This document shows, piece after piece, positions 33,805 through 46,360 of a stretch of DNA of 64,000 bases. How positions within the stretch are numbered: position 1 is the stretch's first letter; each line of letters starts with the position of its first letter. The stretch is from Sporosarcina sp. ACRSL (GTDB taxonomy: Bacteria > Bacillota > Bacilli > Bacillales_A > Planococcaceae), in assembly GCF_022346605.1 (NCBI RefSeq), contig NZ_JAKRNT010000002.1, positions 124,001 through 188,000 of the forward strand, in the 5' to 3' direction. The notes under the pieces are model-generated. The model saw nothing but the letters and a program-made list of their open reading frames with translations, made no database searches and was not told the origin of the DNA. The position numbers were made by a program, and so were the translations under genes.

Positions 33805-34625
33805 AATTCATTCACCAACTCTTCTTCCGTCATATGTTCCCCTTGCACCGCAACTCCTGCTTGGCGAAGGGAGCGGGACAATCTTGCTGCAAATGGCAAG
33901 TCGAGCCCAATCGCCTCCAGCTCGTCGCCATGTGCGAAGATCTCCTCCGGCTTGCCGGTCATCATCGTCTTTCCTTCATTCATGACGATAACTCGATCTG
34001 CCAATAGTACTTCCTCTAAGTCATGCGTGATGGAAATCACCGTGAGCCCCGTCGTCCGTTTTAGTTCATTGACGACTTGGATGACTTCGTCACGCCCTTG
34101 AGGATCAAGCATGGAAGTCGCCTCGTCCAAAATGAGCAGTTTCGGACGCATGGCGAGCGCTCCTGCAATTGCCACACGCTGTTTTTGTCCACCGGATAGA
34201 TGATGCGGCTCATGATCTAGAAATCCTTCCATTTTCACTTGGGCAAGTGAAGCATGGACACGGGGCACCATTTCCTCAAAAGGGATGCCGTTGTTCTCTA
34301 AAGCGAAAGCGACATCGTCCTGAACAGTGGAGCCGACGAATTGATTGTCCGGATTTTGAAATACCATCCCGATCTGTGAGCGGATATCCCATAAGTTATA
34401 AGCGTTTAGTTCCTCTAGAAAGACCTTCACCTTGCCATCCTCGGGAAATAAAAGACCAATCATCAACTTCGCCAACGTCGATTTACCGGAACCGTTATGA
34501 CCAACGATAGCGATCCACTCACCGTCTCTCACAGTGAAACTGACATCTTCAACCGCTCTCCTCGCGACGCCATCTTCTGACTCATATGAATACGACACGT
34601 GATCCAACGATAAAATTTCCTTCAC
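33780..34625 (-). CDS. ecfA1: ECF transporter ATPase EcfA1
   Basis: EcfA1 is the partner ATPase of EcfA2. The protein has Walker A GHNGSGKST, Q-loop VFQNPDNQFVG, signature LSGGQKQR, Walker B LLILDEATSMLDP and the switch His in ITHDLEE. GTG codons at 34634 and 34625 are both in frame; the inner one is 8 nt from the GGAGG site and is preferred (281 residues). It heads the operon, behind a leader that contains a terminator-like structure. Confidence 0.96.
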   Translation of the reverse strand: MKEILSLDHVSYSYESEDGVARRAVEDVSFTVRDGEWIAIVGHNGSGKSTLAKLMIGLLFPEDGKVKVFLEELNAYNLWDIRSQIGMVFQNPDNQFVGSTVQDDVAFALENNGIPFEEMVPRVHASLAQVKMEGFLDHEPHHLSGGQKQRVAIAGALAMRPKLLILDEATSMLDPQGRDEVIQVVNELKRTTGLTVISITHDLEEVLLADRVIVMNEGKTMMTGKPEEIFAHGDELEAIGLDLPFAARLSRSLRQAGVAVQGEHMTEEELVNELWTSHFNK

Positions 34626-34694
34626 ACCACTCACCTCCGGGTTTTTCTGATTATGTATGAAACGACTGAATACTACAATATTTTCTCGGCATAA

Positions 34695-34782
34695 ATAAAA
34701 AAAGCGCGCACCTCATCCGAAGAAATGCGCTCCATTCTATTCTGATACCGGGTGCTCAATCCGGATCAGCGGATGAGATGCG
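34695..34782 (-). promoter_or_regulatory. Candidate attenuator in the ecfA1 leader
   Basis: On the minus strand a hairpin ends in a run of seven T's (34703-34697), about 70 nt before ecfA1. Its 3' arm (34719-34707) can also pair over 13 positions with an upstream segment (34782-34770, one G-U). A third hairpin (34768-34742) lies between. These mutually exclusive pairings resemble a transcription-attenuation leader. Confidence 0.45.
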
Positions 34783-34856
34783 TAGAGCTAGACCGATCGG
34801 TGAAACCGTCGATCATAACACTCAGCTTTAATTATTTGTCGTATAAATCATTTAGA

Positions 34857-34897
34857 TAAGAAAAGGGCGTGGCTGTGCGTATGCCAGACACACCCTT
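34857..34897 (-). terminator. Intrinsic terminator of the ribosomal protein super-operon
   Basis: A 9-bp stem with one G-U pair (34863-34871 with 34889-34897) is followed on the minus strand by TTTTCTTATC. It is the first terminator after rplQ. Confidence 0.75.
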
Positions 34898-35022
34898 CGT
34901 GTTGTTACATTCCAGCTTCGGTTGGCAGCTGCTCGGGTCGCTTCGGTCTTGAAGCAAAAGGCATAGTACGCCTTTCGTTCAATCCCTCCAGCGCCTGTCG
35001 CAGCTAAACGCCACCCTCCGCA

Positions 35023-35403
35023 TTATACTAGTTCAATTACAACAACAGGTGCTCCGTCTCCGCGACGAGGTCCCATTTTCATAATACGAGTGTAGCCGCC
35101 TTGGCGATCTGCGTAGCGTGGTGCCACGTTATCAAACAATTTTTGAAGTGCAAAGATTTCTTTCTCATTGCCTTCTTCATCTGCAGTTGTCACTAGCTCA
35201 CGGCGAATGAATTGTGCTGCTTGACGACGTGCATGCAAGTCACCGCGTTTACCAAGCGTGATCATCTTTTCAACGACGGAACGCAATTCTTTCGCGCGCG
35301 CTTCTGTCGTTTGGATGCGCTCATGCACGATTAGGTCTGTCGCCAAGTCGCGAAGCATAGCTTTACGTTGTGAACTTGTACGTCCAAGTTTTCTGTAACC
35401 CAT
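35023..35403 (-). CDS. rplQ: 50S ribosomal protein L17
   Basis: L17 binds 23S rRNA near the exit tunnel. The 126-residue protein starts with [19 protein letters not shown] and contains [13 protein letters not shown], typical of the family. It follows rpoA and is the last gene of the alpha operon. Confidence 0.98.
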   Translation of the reverse strand: MGYRKLGRTSSQRKAMLRDLATDLIVHERIQTTEARAKELRSVVEKMITLGKRGDLHARRQAAQFIRRELVTTADEEGNEKEIFALQKLFDNVAPRYADRQGGYTRIMKMGPRRGDGAPVVVIELV

Positions 35404-35431
35404 AGAAGTTTCCCTCCTTCAATCTAGTTGA

Positions 35432-36376
35432 TTAGTCTTCCGAGCGTAAACCGAGGTTCAACTCGTCCAATTTCGCCTTCACTTCTTCAAGTGATTTACG
35501 GCCAAGATTTCGCACTTTCATCATTTCGTCCTCAGTCTTATTCGCAAGCTCAAGAACTGTATTGATGCCTGCACGTTTCAGGCAGTTATAAGAGCGAACA
35601 GATAGATCAAGCTCTTCGATAGTCATCTCAAGCACTTTTTCTTTCTGGTCTTCTTCTTTTTCCACCATGATTTCTGCAGCTTGTGCTTCGTCAGTCATGC
35701 CGACAAAGATATTCAGATGCTCCGTCAGGATTTTTGCTCCGAGCGAAACAGCTTCTTTCGGACCGATGCTACCATCTGTCCAAATGTCAAACGTCAACTT
35801 ATCAAAGTTGGTACTTTGACCTACACGAGTATTCTCGACTTGGAAATTGACGCGTGAAACTGGAGTGTAAATAGAGTCGATCGGAATTACACCAATCGCA
35901 AGATCCTCACGTTTGTTTTGATCGGAAGGCGCATACCCACGGCCACGAACAGCATACATCCGCATACGCAAATGACCATTCTTGCCTAGTGTAGCGATTT
36001 GAAGATCTGGATTCAGCACTTCAACATCACTGTCATGGGTAATATCCGCGGCAGTGACGATCCCTTCGCCTTTTACATCTATTTCAATCACTTTCTCGTC
36101 ATCTGAATAGATTTTGAGAGCAAGTTTCTTCACATTCAAAATAATTGTTGCAACGTCTTCAACGACACCTTCAATTGTAGAGAATTCATGAAGAACTCCG
36201 TCGATCTGGATAGATGTCACGGCAGCTCCTGGCAATGAGGAAAGAAGCACGCGGCGCAAGGAATTCCCTAAAGTGTTTCCATATCCACGCTCCAAAGGTT
36301 CAATAATAAATTTACCGAACTTGGAATCTTCGCTGATCATAACTGTTTCAATCTTCGGTTTTTCAATCTCGATCAT
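35432..36376 (-). CDS. rpoA: DNA-directed RNA polymerase subunit alpha
   Basis: RpoA nucleates polymerase assembly through its N-terminal domain and contacts promoter UP elements and activators through its C-terminal domain. The 314-residue protein has the dimerisation block [20 protein letters not shown] (about 29-48), an acidic linker (about 230-245) and the C-terminal [20 protein letters not shown] block. It lies between rpsK and rplQ; the ATG has a GGAGGG site. Confidence 0.99.
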   Translation of the reverse strand: MIEIEKPKIETVMISEDSKFGKFIIEPLERGYGNTLGNSLRRVLLSSLPGAAVTSIQIDGVLHEFSTIEGVVEDVATIILNVKKLALKIYSDDEKVIEIDVKGEGIVTAADITHDSDVEVLNPDLQIATLGKNGHLRMRMYAVRGRGYAPSDQNKREDLAIGVIPIDSIYTPVSRVNFQVENTRVGQSTNFDKLTFDIWTDGSIGPKEAVSLGAKILTEHLNIFVGMTDEAQAAEIMVEKEEDQKEKVLEMTIEELDLSVRSYNCLKRAGINTVLELANKTEDEMMKVRNLGRKSLEEVKAKLDELNLGLRSED

Positions 36377-36513
36377 TCATTTACCCTCCTTCAAACGTCT
36401 AGTATATAGGCCGTTCCATATTGAAATCGATTATCAAAAAGAAAATCAAAATGCAATCACACAATTTAGTTTTACCAAAAATTGTGCATTTCAATCAATT
36501 GGAAAACAAACCA

Positions 36514-36921
<408 letters not shown>

Positions 36922-36928
36922 TTACTTA

Positions 36929-37294
36929 TTATTTCTTCTTGTTAGCGACAGTCCGTTTAGGACCTTTACGTGTACGAGCGTTGTTTTTCGTGTTTTGACC
37001 ACGAACAGGCAATCCACGACGGTGACGGATTCCACGGAAACTACCGATTTCCATCAAACGTTTGATGTTGAGGGAAGTTTCACGACGAAGGTCCCCTTCA
37101 ACTTTCAAGCTGTCGATTTGCTCACGGATTTTATCAAGCTCTGCATCAGTAAGATCACGAACCCGAGTGTCTTCAGAAATACCAGCGTCTGCTAGGATCT
37201 TTTGTGCAGTTGTTTTACCAATTCCAAAAATGTATGTCAATGAAATGACTACGCGCTTATCGCGCGGTACGTCTACTCCAGCAATACGTGCCAT
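36929..37294 (-). CDS. rpsM: 30S ribosomal protein S13
   Basis: S13 bridges the subunits and contacts the P-site tRNA. The 121-residue protein starts [19 protein letters not shown] and ends in the basic tail [18 protein letters not shown]. It follows rpmJ closely in the standard order. Confidence 0.98.
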   Translation of the reverse strand: MARIAGVDVPRDKRVVISLTYIFGIGKTTAQKILADAGISEDTRVRDLTDAELDKIREQIDSLKVEGDLRRETSLNIKRLMEIGSFRGIRHRRGLPVRGQNTKNNARTRKGPKRTVANKKK

Positions 37295-37318
37295 ATAGAT
37301 TGTGCACCTCCCTTTGTA

Positions 37319-37447
<129 letters not shown>

Positions 37448-37472
37448 TCAATATTCCGGAGTTGCAAAAGTT

Positions 37473-37691
37473 TCATTTGAAACGGTATGTGATACGACCG
37501 CGTGTCAAATCATAAGGTGAGAGTTCCATCGTCACTTTGTCGCCAGGCAGGATTCGGATAAAGTGCATGCGGATCTTGCCTGATACATGTGCAAGAATCG
37601 TATGACCATTTTCCAATTCCACCTTGAACATTGCGTTCGGCAACGTTTCGACTACGGTACCTTCAACTTCAATTACGTCGTCCTTCGCCAT
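37473..37691 (-). CDS. infA: Translation initiation factor IF-1
   Basis: IF-1 is a 72-residue OB-fold protein that occupies the 30S A site during initiation. The sequence starts [20 protein letters not shown] and contains [16 protein letters not shown] at the end. The ATG at 37691 has a GGGAG site; the 22-residue extension to 37757 enters a palindromic repeat and was rejected. In this genome the gene upstream is not an intact map but a decayed one. Confidence 0.98.
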   Translation of the reverse strand: MAKDDVIEVEGTVVETLPNAMFKVELENGHTILAHVSGKIRMHFIRILPGDKVTMELSPYDLTRGRITYRFK

Positions 37692-37754
37692 CAATCCTGT
37701 CTCCCTTCTATATCCAATAAAGGTCTTAACCATCGAGCGGCAGCAGTCCCAAAT

Positions 37755-37825
37755 CAATTACGCCTTGGCGTAATTGCGTCCGGATTTTGAATTGCGCACA
37801 CGCAATTGACTCCTTACAAAATCCG
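37755..37825. repeat. Nested palindromic element upstream of infA
   Basis: Two adjacent inverted repeats are present. The first is a 10-bp palindrome with a 2-nt centre (37755-37776). The second is a 9-bp outer stem (37781-37789 with 37817-37825) enclosing a 7-bp inner stem (37790-37796 with 37801-37807). The word AATTGCGTCCGGA recurs at 38290-38302, at the far edge of the map remnant. It looks like a mobile or dispersed intergenic element, though no second full copy lies in the window. Confidence 0.7.
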
Positions 37826-37939
37826 TGACATCCACCGGAGGCTTAACTTGGATCAGCGTGCATTTGGAATACCTCTGATTTTAGTTATAAACCGGCTTTG
37901 ATCCTGACACTAAATGTAATGACTGACCTAGCTGAGTCA

Positions 37940-38305
37940 AGTTTAAGCTTCCTTCAACATATGTCCGGATTGCATGAGTGATGTTCGAAAGACGTCTGTC
38001 ACACTTCGTTTCCCGTTAGTCAGTCCCCGACTTTTGTTGTGGAAAATCGCATCGGAAAAGACACAAACGACAGGATTGTCGTTGGTGCGTTCCATCCTTG
38101 CCACAGAGTTTCGGACATCCTTTACATTATACCCACCTCGGCAGGCATTTGCATTTACGACGTCCCAAAACAGTGCCGCCAATGGATTATCACCAGTTCC
38201 TATACCGGGCACCATATGCTTTTGCAGCTCGTTAATCATACGCTCTTTCCGTGCAACAGTGCGATGCTGCCCACAATATGGCGTGCATGAATTGCGTCCG
38301 GAAAG
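37940..38305 (-). pseudogene. map: Decayed methionine aminopeptidase (map)
   Basis: map normally sits between adk and infA and encodes the enzyme that removes the initiator Met. Here only fragments are readable, in different frames of the minus strand: ARHIVGSIALLHG (38285-38247), then a stop; ELQKHMVPGIGTGD (38230-38189), matching the ELKKHIKPGIST block; RGGYN (38140-38126), matching KGYN; and RLSNITHAIRTYV (37994-37956), matching RLSNISHAIQTY. The middle is shortened by about 50 codons and the C-terminal half is gone. The alignment is from memory of MapA. A functional copy must be elsewhere, since the activity is essential. Confidence 0.7.
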
Positions 38306-38307
38306 GA

Positions 38308-38979
<672 letters not shown>

Positions 38980-39023
38980 TTATTCGAAACAGGGGTTCAA
39001 AGTGAACTCACCTATTAGGAATA

Positions 39024-40316
39024 TTATTTCATAAACCCTTTGTAATGCCTTTTCACAAGTTGTGATTCGAGTTGTTTCATCGTTTCAAGGGCAACCCCTA
39101 CGACGATCAGCAAGCTCGTTCCTCCAATTTGTGCGGACTGTGGAAGGTTCGCAAAATTGATGAAGAAAATCGGCATGATTGCAACGACGGCAAGGAAAAT
39201 CGAACCGACGAATGTCAATCTGTACAAAGTGCTCGTTAAATAGTTTTGCGTGTTTTGTCCTGGACGAATGCCCGGGATATACGCGCCTTGCTTTTTCAGA
39301 TTATCCGCCATATTCTCCGGATTCACTTGAATGAATGCGTAGAAATAAGTGAAGGCGAGAATGAGTGCGACATATAGAATCATTCCGACTGGTTCGTTGT
39401 AATCAAAGATCCTCGTAATGACTCTTGTTACACTGTTGTCTCCGAAAAAGGCTGCTAATTGTTGTGGAGTAATGAAGAATGCCACAGCAAAGATAACCGG
39501 GATAACTCCAGCAGCATTCAATTTCAACGGCAAGTGCGTTTGTTGTCCAGCCGTAGTCTGTCCACGGCCTGTCATACGTTTTGCGTACTGAATAGGAATT
39601 TTACGGAGTGCTTCCTGTACGTAAACAACTCCAACGATGACCGCAATAATGACGATCAACAATAATGCCATCGTAGCAATACGAATGAACAAAGCGTCTC
39701 CCGCATCTTGAATTTGTGTTGCATAGAGTTGGTTCACTGCGCTTGGAATGGCTGCAACGATACCTGCGAAGATGATAATGGAAATTCCATTACCGACTCC
39801 TTTTGCAGTGATCTGCTCACCAAGCCATAGCAGGAATGAAGTACCGGCAGTCAAGACAATCGCAATCATCACATATGTGGAAATTCCTTCGTCTAAAATG
39901 AGCGTGCCGCCAAACATTTGGTTAAAGCCGAATGACATAGCGATCGCTTGGATAAACGCGAGGACGACTGTGAAGTATCTTGTGAATTGTGCAAGCTTCC
40001 GTCTTCCGACGTCCCCTTGCTTTGCCCATTCAGCGAATTTCGGAACGACATCCATCTGCAATAATTGCACGATGATGGAAGCGGTAATGTACGGCATAAT
40101 TCCCATTGCGAAAATGGAGAACTGCTCAAGTGCGCCACCGCCGAATACGTTTAGAAATCCGATGAATTGGTTGTTTGATTGTTGCAAAGCTGTTGCATCA
40201 ACGTTCGGGACAGGGATAAATGCTCCGAGTCTGAATACGATGAGCACTGCTAGTGTGAAAATGATTTTAGACCTGATATCTCTAACGCGCATAAAGTTGG
40301 AGATTGTCTGAAACAT
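39024..40316 (-). CDS. secY: Protein translocase subunit SecY
   Basis: SecY forms the protein-conducting channel. The 430-residue protein has ten membrane segments, the plug region VPNVDATALQQSNNQF near residue 37, the GNGISIIIFAGI block and the cytoplasmic loop with PIQYAKRMTGRGQTTAGQQ. Its ATG overlaps the rplO stop by one base, implying translational coupling. Confidence 0.98.
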   Translation of the reverse strand: MFQTISNFMRVRDIRSKIIFTLAVLIVFRLGAFIPVPNVDATALQQSNNQFIGFLNVFGGGALEQFSIFAMGIMPYITASIIVQLLQMDVVPKFAEWAKQGDVGRRKLAQFTRYFTVVLAFIQAIAMSFGFNQMFGGTLILDEGISTYVMIAIVLTAGTSFLLWLGEQITAKGVGNGISIIIFAGIVAAIPSAVNQLYATQIQDAGDALFIRIATMALLLIVIIAVIVGVVYVQEALRKIPIQYAKRMTGRGQTTAGQQTHLPLKLNAAGVIPVIFAVAFFITPQQLAAFFGDNSVTRVITRIFDYNEPVGMILYVALILAFTYFYAFIQVNPENMADNLKKQGAYIPGIRPGQNTQNYLTSTLYRLTFVGSIFLAVVAIMPIFFINFANLPQSAQIGGTSLLIVVGVALETMKQLESQLVKRHYKGFMK

Positions 40317-40756
40317 TAAATCACCTCTGCTTGCCCGCCCGCTTTCTCGATTGCCTCTTTAGCAGAAGCTGAGAATTTATGAGCTTTGACAGTAATCTTT
40401 TTCTCAAGAGTCCCATTTCCAAGAATCTTAATTCCTGATTTTTCATTGCTCACGATTCCAGTTTCAATTAGCAATTCAGGCGTAACTTCAGTACCTTCAT
40501 CAAAACGGTTTAGGACGTCCAAGTTCACGATTGCATATTCTTTACGATTGATGTTCGTGAATCCACGCTTCGGAAGACGTTGGAAAAGTGGAATTTGACC
40601 ACCCTCGAATCCAAGACGTACACCGCCGCCAGAACGAGCGTTTTGACCTTTATGACCTTTACCGGAAGTTTTACCTGTACCGGAACCGATTCCACGACCA
40701 ATGCGTTTACGTGCTTTACGTGCGCCTTCGGCTGGTTTCATATCGTGTAATTTCAT
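40316..40756 (-). CDS. rplO: 50S ribosomal protein L15
   Basis: L15 is a 146-residue 50S protein with a Gly/Arg-rich extended N-terminus ([20 protein letters not shown]) and a globular C-terminal domain ending [12 protein letters not shown]. It lies between rpmD and secY in the spc operon; an AGGAGG site precedes the ATG. Confidence 0.98.
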   Translation of the reverse strand: MKLHDMKPAEGARKARKRIGRGIGSGTGKTSGKGHKGQNARSGGGVRLGFEGGQIPLFQRLPKRGFTNINRKEYAIVNLDVLNRFDEGTEVTPELLIETGIVSNEKSGIKILGNGTLEKKITVKAHKFSASAKEAIEKAGGQAEVI

Positions 40757-40789
40757 CTTATCGGCACCTCCTTATTTCGAAAATGTGCA

Positions 40790-40972
40790 TTATTGTTCTT
40801 TAACAGTGACTAGGTGGCTAACCTTGCTGATCATGCCACGAATCGCTACGTTGTCTTGATGTTCAACCGTCTGATTCAACTTACGCAGACCGAGAGCTTC
40901 AACTGTTTTACGTTGTGCCGGCTTCGCGCCGATTACACTTTTCGTAAGGGTGATTTCAAGTTTCTTTGCCAT
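40790..40972 (-). CDS. rpmD: 50S ribosomal protein L30
   Basis: This 60-residue protein has the L30 pattern [20 protein letters not shown] and [15 protein letters not shown], ending in the VSHLVTVKE strand. It lies 13 nt after rpsE. L30 is present in Bacillales but missing in some other lineages. Confidence 0.97.
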   Translation of the reverse strand: MAKKLEITLTKSVIGAKPAQRKTVEALGLRKLNQTVEHQDNVAIRGMISKVSHLVTVKEQ

Positions 40973-40985
40973 TGTGTTTCCCCCC

Positions 40986-41486
40986 TTAACCTAACAGTTC
41001 TTCTACGGATTTGCCGCGCAATTTAGCAACTTCTTCAGCGCGTTTCAAATTCTTCAACCCTTCAACTGTTGCACGTACCATGTTGATCGGCGTGCTTGAT
41101 CCTAAGGATTTTGAAAGGATATCCGTGATTCCTGCAAGTTCAAGTACCGCACGGACAGGTCCTCCGGCGATAACTCCTGTACCAGGTGCTGCCGGTTTGA
41201 TAAGGATCTGACCTGCACCGAAACGTCCAATAATTTCGTGTGGAGTTGTTCCTTTAACCATTGGCACTTCGATCAAGTTCTTCTTCGCATCTTCGATTGC
41301 TTTACGGATTGCATCAGGAACTTCTTGCGCTTTCCCAGTTCCGAAACCGACGCGACCGTTTTTATCACCGACAACGACAAGTGCTGTGAAGCGGAAACGA
41401 CGTCCACCCTTTACCACTTTCGCTACGCGGTTGATCGTTACTACGCGTTCTTCGAATTCACTTCTATTCTGATCATTACGACGCAT
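40986..41486 (-). CDS. rpsE: 30S ribosomal protein S5
   Basis: S5 helps set decoding accuracy and mRNA unwinding. The 166-residue protein has the N-terminal dsRNA-binding-like block [20 protein letters not shown] and the later [19 protein letters not shown] block. The ordinary VKGGRRF loop is present, so there is no sign of a spectinomycin-resistance deletion. Confidence 0.98.
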   Translation of the reverse strand: MRRNDQNRSEFEERVVTINRVAKVVKGGRRFRFTALVVVGDKNGRVGFGTGKAQEVPDAIRKAIEDAKKNLIEVPMVKGTTPHEIIGRFGAGQILIKPAAPGTGVIAGGPVRAVLELAGITDILSKSLGSSTPINMVRATVEGLKNLKRAEEVAKLRGKSVEELLG

Positions 41487-41508
41487 GAAATATGTCCCTC
41501 CTTCTTAA

Positions 41509-41871
41509 TTAAAATTCCAGTCCATTTTCGCGTGCTGCGTCAGCAAGAGCTTTCACACGGCCGTGGAATAGGTATCCGCCACGGTCGAAAACAACCGATT
41601 TGACATCCTTTTCAACGGCTTTCTTCGCGATCAACTCGCCGACTTTAGCTGCTGCTTCGGCATTCGCCTTTGAGTCCAATTCGAACCCTTTATCCATAGT
41701 GGAAGCACTAGCAATCGTAACGCCATTCACATCGTCGATTAGTTGTGCATAGATATGTTTGTTTGAACGATAAACATTCAAGCGTGGACGCGCTGGAGAT
41801 CCGCTGATTTTCGTACGAACACGTGCATGACGTTTTTTGCGGACAGCGTTCTTATCTTGTTTCGTGATCAT
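41509..41871 (-). CDS. rplR: 50S ribosomal protein L18
   Basis: L18 binds 5S rRNA. From the ATG at 41871 it has 120 residues, with [20 protein letters not shown] and the closing [20 protein letters not shown] block. A GTG three codons upstream overlaps the GGAAGGAG site and was rejected as start. Confidence 0.97.
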   Translation of the reverse strand: MITKQDKNAVRKKRHARVRTKISGSPARPRLNVYRSNKHIYAQLIDDVNGVTIASASTMDKGFELDSKANAEAAAKVGELIAKKAVEKDVKSVVFDRGGYLFHGRVKALADAARENGLEF

Positions 41872-41905
41872 CGTGGTCACTCCTTCCGAATGCCTTTACG
41901 CGGCA

Positions 41906-42445
41906 TTATTTACCTGTTTTTCCTTCTTTACGACGGATTTGTTCGCCTTCGTACTTAATACCTTTACCTTTGTACGGTTCTGGTGGACGCACTTTGCGAA
42001 TGTTCGACGCTAGAGCACCGACGCGCTCTTTATTAATACCGCGAACGATAATTTTCGTATTAGCAGGAACTTCAACTTCGACTCCTTCTTCCGGTGTGAA
42101 TTCAACCGGGTGGGAGTATCCTACGTTCAATACAAGTTTCTTGCCTTGAAGCTGAGCACGGTACCCAACCCCAACAAGTTCAAGTGTACGTTCAAAACCT
42201 TTAGATACACCAGTTACCATGTTATCCAAAAGGGAACGAGTTGTTCCGTGGATGGAGCGGTGTTCTTTAGATTCAGAAGGACGAGTCAAAGTGATGACAT
42301 TGCCTTCTTGCTCGATTTTAATATCAGCATTAAATGTATTTGTAAGTTCGCCTTTCGGGCCTTTAACAGTGACAACGTTATTATCAGCGATCGTAACTGT
42401 CACGTTTTCAGGAACCTCGATTGGACGTTTACCAATTCGGGACAT
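41906..42445 (-). CDS. rplF: 50S ribosomal protein L6
   Basis: L6 lies near the factor-binding region of the 50S subunit. The 179-residue protein starts [19 protein letters not shown] and has the C-terminal signature [20 protein letters not shown]. It follows rpsH by 30 nt in standard spc order. Confidence 0.98.
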   Translation of the reverse strand: MSRIGKRPIEVPENVTVTIADNNVVTVKGPKGELTNTFNADIKIEQEGNVITLTRPSESKEHRSIHGTTRSLLDNMVTGVSKGFERTLELVGVGYRAQLQGKKLVLNVGYSHPVEFTPEEGVEVEVPANTKIIVRGINKERVGALASNIRKVRPPEPYKGKGIKYEGEQIRRKEGKTGK

Positions 42446-42475
42446 CCTATTGCACCTCCATTCAATTGTTACGGA

Positions 42476-42874
42476 TTACCAAACGTAAGCTACGACTTCT
42501 CCGCCTACTTGTTTTGCACGAGCTTCCTTATCTGTAAGGAGACCATTTGACGTGGATACAAGGGCGATACCAAGGCCATTCAAAACTTTAGGAACTTCAT
42601 TTGTTTTTGCGTAAACACGAAGACCAGGTTTTGAGATACGTTTAAGACCAGTGATAACACGCTCATTGTTTTGACCATATTTAAGGAAAATGCGGATAAT
42701 GCCTTGTTTGCTATCTTCCACATATTCAACATCGCGGACGAAACCTTCACGCTTCAAGATTTCAGCGATTTCTCTTTTCATGTTTGAAGCAGGTACCTCA
42801 AGCTTCTCGTGGCGAACCATGTTCGCGTTACGGATGCGTGTAAGCATATCTGCAATCGGATCACTCATTGTCAT
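42476..42874 (-). CDS. rpsH: 30S ribosomal protein S8
   Basis: S8 binds the central domain of 16S rRNA. The 132-residue protein starts [18 protein letters not shown] and ends GGEVVAYVW. The first of two nearby ATG codons has the better distance (8 nt) from GGAGG. It follows rpsN. Confidence 0.98.
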   Translation of the reverse strand: MTMSDPIADMLTRIRNANMVRHEKLEVPASNMKREIAEILKREGFVRDVEYVEDSKQGIIRIFLKYGQNNERVITGLKRISKPGLRVYAKTNEVPKVLNGLGIALVSTSNGLLTDKEARAKQVGGEVVAYVW

Positions 42875-42903
42875 TCCATTAACCTCCTTCCCAAGTTAGG
42901 GGA

Positions 42904-43648
<745 letters not shown>

Positions 43649-43674
43649 CAGTTGGACCTCCTTTCATCTATTAC

Positions 43675-43986
43675 TCATTTGTCCAGTGCTTCACCGGATT
43701 TTTTAGCAATACGAATCTTTTTGCCATCTTCGATTTTGTATCCTACGCGAGTTGGCTCGCCTGTCTTAGGATCGATTGGCATGACGTTGGATACATGGAT
43801 AGCTGCCTCTTGGCTGACGATTCCACCTTGAGGATTTGCTTGGTTTGGCTTTGTATGTTTCTTAACAATATTGACGCCTTCTACAAGCACGCGATCCTTC
43901 TTAGGGAAAGCAGCTAAGATTACTCCGGTCTTACCTTTGTCTTTTCCGGTGATGACCATAACTTTATCGCCTTTTTTAACGTGCAT
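43675..43986 (-). CDS. rplX: 50S ribosomal protein L24
   Basis: L24 is an assembly-initiating 50S protein. The 103-residue sequence starts [20 protein letters not shown], the KOW motif, and continues with [20 protein letters not shown]. It follows rplN by 35 nt. Confidence 0.98.
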   Translation of the reverse strand: MHVKKGDKVMVITGKDKGKTGVILAAFPKKDRVLVEGVNIVKKHTKPNQANPQGGIVSQEAAIHVSNVMPIDPKTGEPTRVGYKIEDGKKIRIAKKSGEALDK

Positions 43987-44021
43987 TTCATCGCACCTCC
44001 TTGATTGGCACTGTCATGTGA

Positions 44022-44390
44022 TTAAAGAACTTCTGGAGCTAGTGAAATGATTTTCATGAAGTTGTTATCGCGCAATTCGCGTGCAACTGGTCCGAAAATA
44101 CGTGTTCCACGTGGGCTCTTGTCATCACGGATGATAACACATGCGTTTTCGTCGAACGTAATGTAGGAGCCATCTTTACGACGCACTCCGCTTTTCGTGC
44201 GGACGATAACTGCTTTGACAACGTCGCCTTTCTTGACAACGCCACCAGGTGTTGCTTTTTTCACTGTTACAACAACAACGTCACCGATATTTGCAGTTTT
44301 ACGGCCTGTTCCACCGAGTACTTTAATTGTTAGAACTTCACGTGCACCTGAGTTATCGGCAACTTTCATACGGCTTTCTTGTTGAATCAT
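44022..44390 (-). CDS. rplN: 50S ribosomal protein L14
   Basis: L14 forms intersubunit bridges. The 122-residue protein starts [20 protein letters not shown] and ends with the [21 protein letters not shown] block. It follows rpsQ by 39 nt. Confidence 0.98.
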   Translation of the reverse strand: MIQQESRMKVADNSGAREVLTIKVLGGTGRKTANIGDVVVVTVKKATPGGVVKKGDVVKAVIVRTKSGVRRKDGSYITFDENACVIIRDDKSPRGTRIFGPVARELRDNNFMKIISLAPEVL

Positions 44391-44429
44391 TGAGGCTACC
44401 TCCTCTCGGAATTTACTTTCCGAACGATA

Positions 44430-44693
44430 TTAGATGATGACCGCTTTTTCGACTACTTCAACGAGGCGGAAACGCTTTGTTGCTGAAAGTGGACGTGTTT
44501 CCATAATGCGAACAACATCGCCGATTTTCGCTTCATTCAATTCGTCGTGGGCCTTGAATTTCTTCGAATACTTTACACGTTTACCGTATAAAGAGTGCTT
44601 TTTATGTGTCTCTACCATTACGGTAACCGTTTTATCCATTTTGTCGGATACGACACGGCCTGTATACACTTTGCGCTGGTTACGCTCAGTCAT
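44430..44693 (-). CDS. rpsQ: 30S ribosomal protein S17
   Basis: S17 binds the 5' domain of 16S rRNA. From the ATG at 44693 (site GGAGG) it has 87 residues, starting [20 protein letters not shown] and containing the [20 protein letters not shown] block. A six-codon upstream extension was rejected. Confidence 0.97.
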   Translation of the reverse strand: MTERNQRKVYTGRVVSDKMDKTVTVMVETHKKHSLYGKRVKYSKKFKAHDELNEAKIGDVVRIMETRPLSATKRFRLVEVVEKAVII

Positions 44694-44710
44694 GGCTGCA
44701 ACCTCCTTCA

Positions 44711-45335
<625 letters not shown>

Positions 45336-45336
45336 A

Positions 45337-45993
45337 TTAGTTGCCTCCTTCCTCAGAGTTCTTCTTCACTGGAAGGACTTCTCCCCGGTAGATCCATACT
45401 TTTACGCCGAGCTTACCATAAGTTGTGTCAGCTTCTGCGTGTGCATAGTCGATGTCTGCACGTAGTGTATGAAGAGGAACAGTACCTTCACTGTAATGTT
45501 CCGCACGAGCGATGTCAGCACCGCCAAGACGTCCGGACACTTGAGTTTTGATTCCTTTCGCGCCAGCACGGATTGTGCGTTGGATTGCTTGTTTTTGAGC
45601 ACGACGGAATGATACACGGCTTTCCAATTGACGAGCGATTGATTCTGCAACCAATTTCGCGTCAAGATCAGCACGTTTGATTTCTACGATATTGATGTGT
45701 ACACGCTTGCCAGTAAGATCGTTCAACGATTTACGAAGTGCTTCAACTTCGGAACCGCCTTTACCGATCACCATACCCGGCTTCGCAGTGTGAATTGTAA
45801 TATTAACACGCTTTGCAGCACGCTCGATTTCCACTTTGGAAACTGCAGCGTCAATTAGGCGTTTTTCGATGTATTCACGGATTTTCAAGTCTTCGTGTAG
45901 AAGATTCGCATAGTCTTTTTCTGCATACCATTTCGAATCCCAATCACGAATGATGCCAACCCGCAAACCATTAGGATGTACTTTTTGACCCAC
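45337..45993 (-). CDS. rpsC: 30S ribosomal protein S3
   Basis: S3 lines the mRNA entry channel. The 218-residue protein starts [20 protein letters not shown], has the KH-domain block [15 protein letters not shown] (about 73-87), and a C-terminal [12 protein letters not shown] block. One base separates it from rplP. Confidence 0.98.
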   Translation of the reverse strand: MGQKVHPNGLRVGIIRDWDSKWYAEKDYANLLHEDLKIREYIEKRLIDAAVSKVEIERAAKRVNITIHTAKPGMVIGKGGSEVEALRKSLNDLTGKRVHINIVEIKRADLDAKLVAESIARQLESRVSFRRAQKQAIQRTIRAGAKGIKTQVSGRLGGADIARAEHYSEGTVPLHTLRADIDYAHAEADTTYGKLGVKVWIYRGEVLPVKKNSEEGGN

Positions 45994-45996
45994 GAA

Positions 45997-46341
45997 TTAC
46001 CCCTCCTTCTTTTCGGATACCACTACTGTAATGTGGCTAGTACGTTTGTTGATCGCACTTGCACGACCTTGTGCACGTGGACGGAAACGTTTCATTGTTG
46101 GACCTTCATCAACGAATACTTCGCTGACAACCAAGTTCTCAACATCCATTTCATAGTTATGCTCAGCGTTTGCAATTGCTGATTGTAATACTTTTTCTAC
46201 AACCGGAGATGCCGCTTTTGGCGTCAGGCGTAGAATTGCGACAGCTTCACCGATTTTCTTGCCCCGGATAAGATCAACGACCAAACGGACTTTGCGAGGA
46301 GCAATACGGACTGTACGGGCAGTAGCCTTTGCTTGTTGCAT
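45997..46341 (-). CDS. rplV: 50S ribosomal protein L22
   Basis: L22 lines the exit tunnel. The 114-residue protein has the [17 protein letters not shown] block and the hairpin tip [20 protein letters not shown], with the usual residues and no macrolide-type insertion visible. It lies three bases upstream of rpsC. Confidence 0.98.
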   Translation of the reverse strand: MQQAKATARTVRIAPRKVRLVVDLIRGKKIGEAVAILRLTPKAASPVVEKVLQSAIANAEHNYEMDVENLVVSEVFVDEGPTMKRFRPRAQGRASAINKRTSHITVVVSEKKEG

Positions 46342-46360
46342 CAGATTAACCTCCTCTCAA

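Larger units (their letters stand above)
34635..35022. other. Gap between rplQ and ecfA1
   Basis: These 388 bases hold two hairpins with T tracts on the minus strand (34863-34897 and 34695-34740) and further pairable sequence between them. A possible 19-codon frame (34964-34905) behind an AAAGG was seen but is not supported. No conserved gene is present. Confidence 0.6.

Noticed and set aside
34905..34964. Possible 19-residue small gene downstream of rplQ
   Set aside because: It has only a weak AAAGG site and no family or context support.
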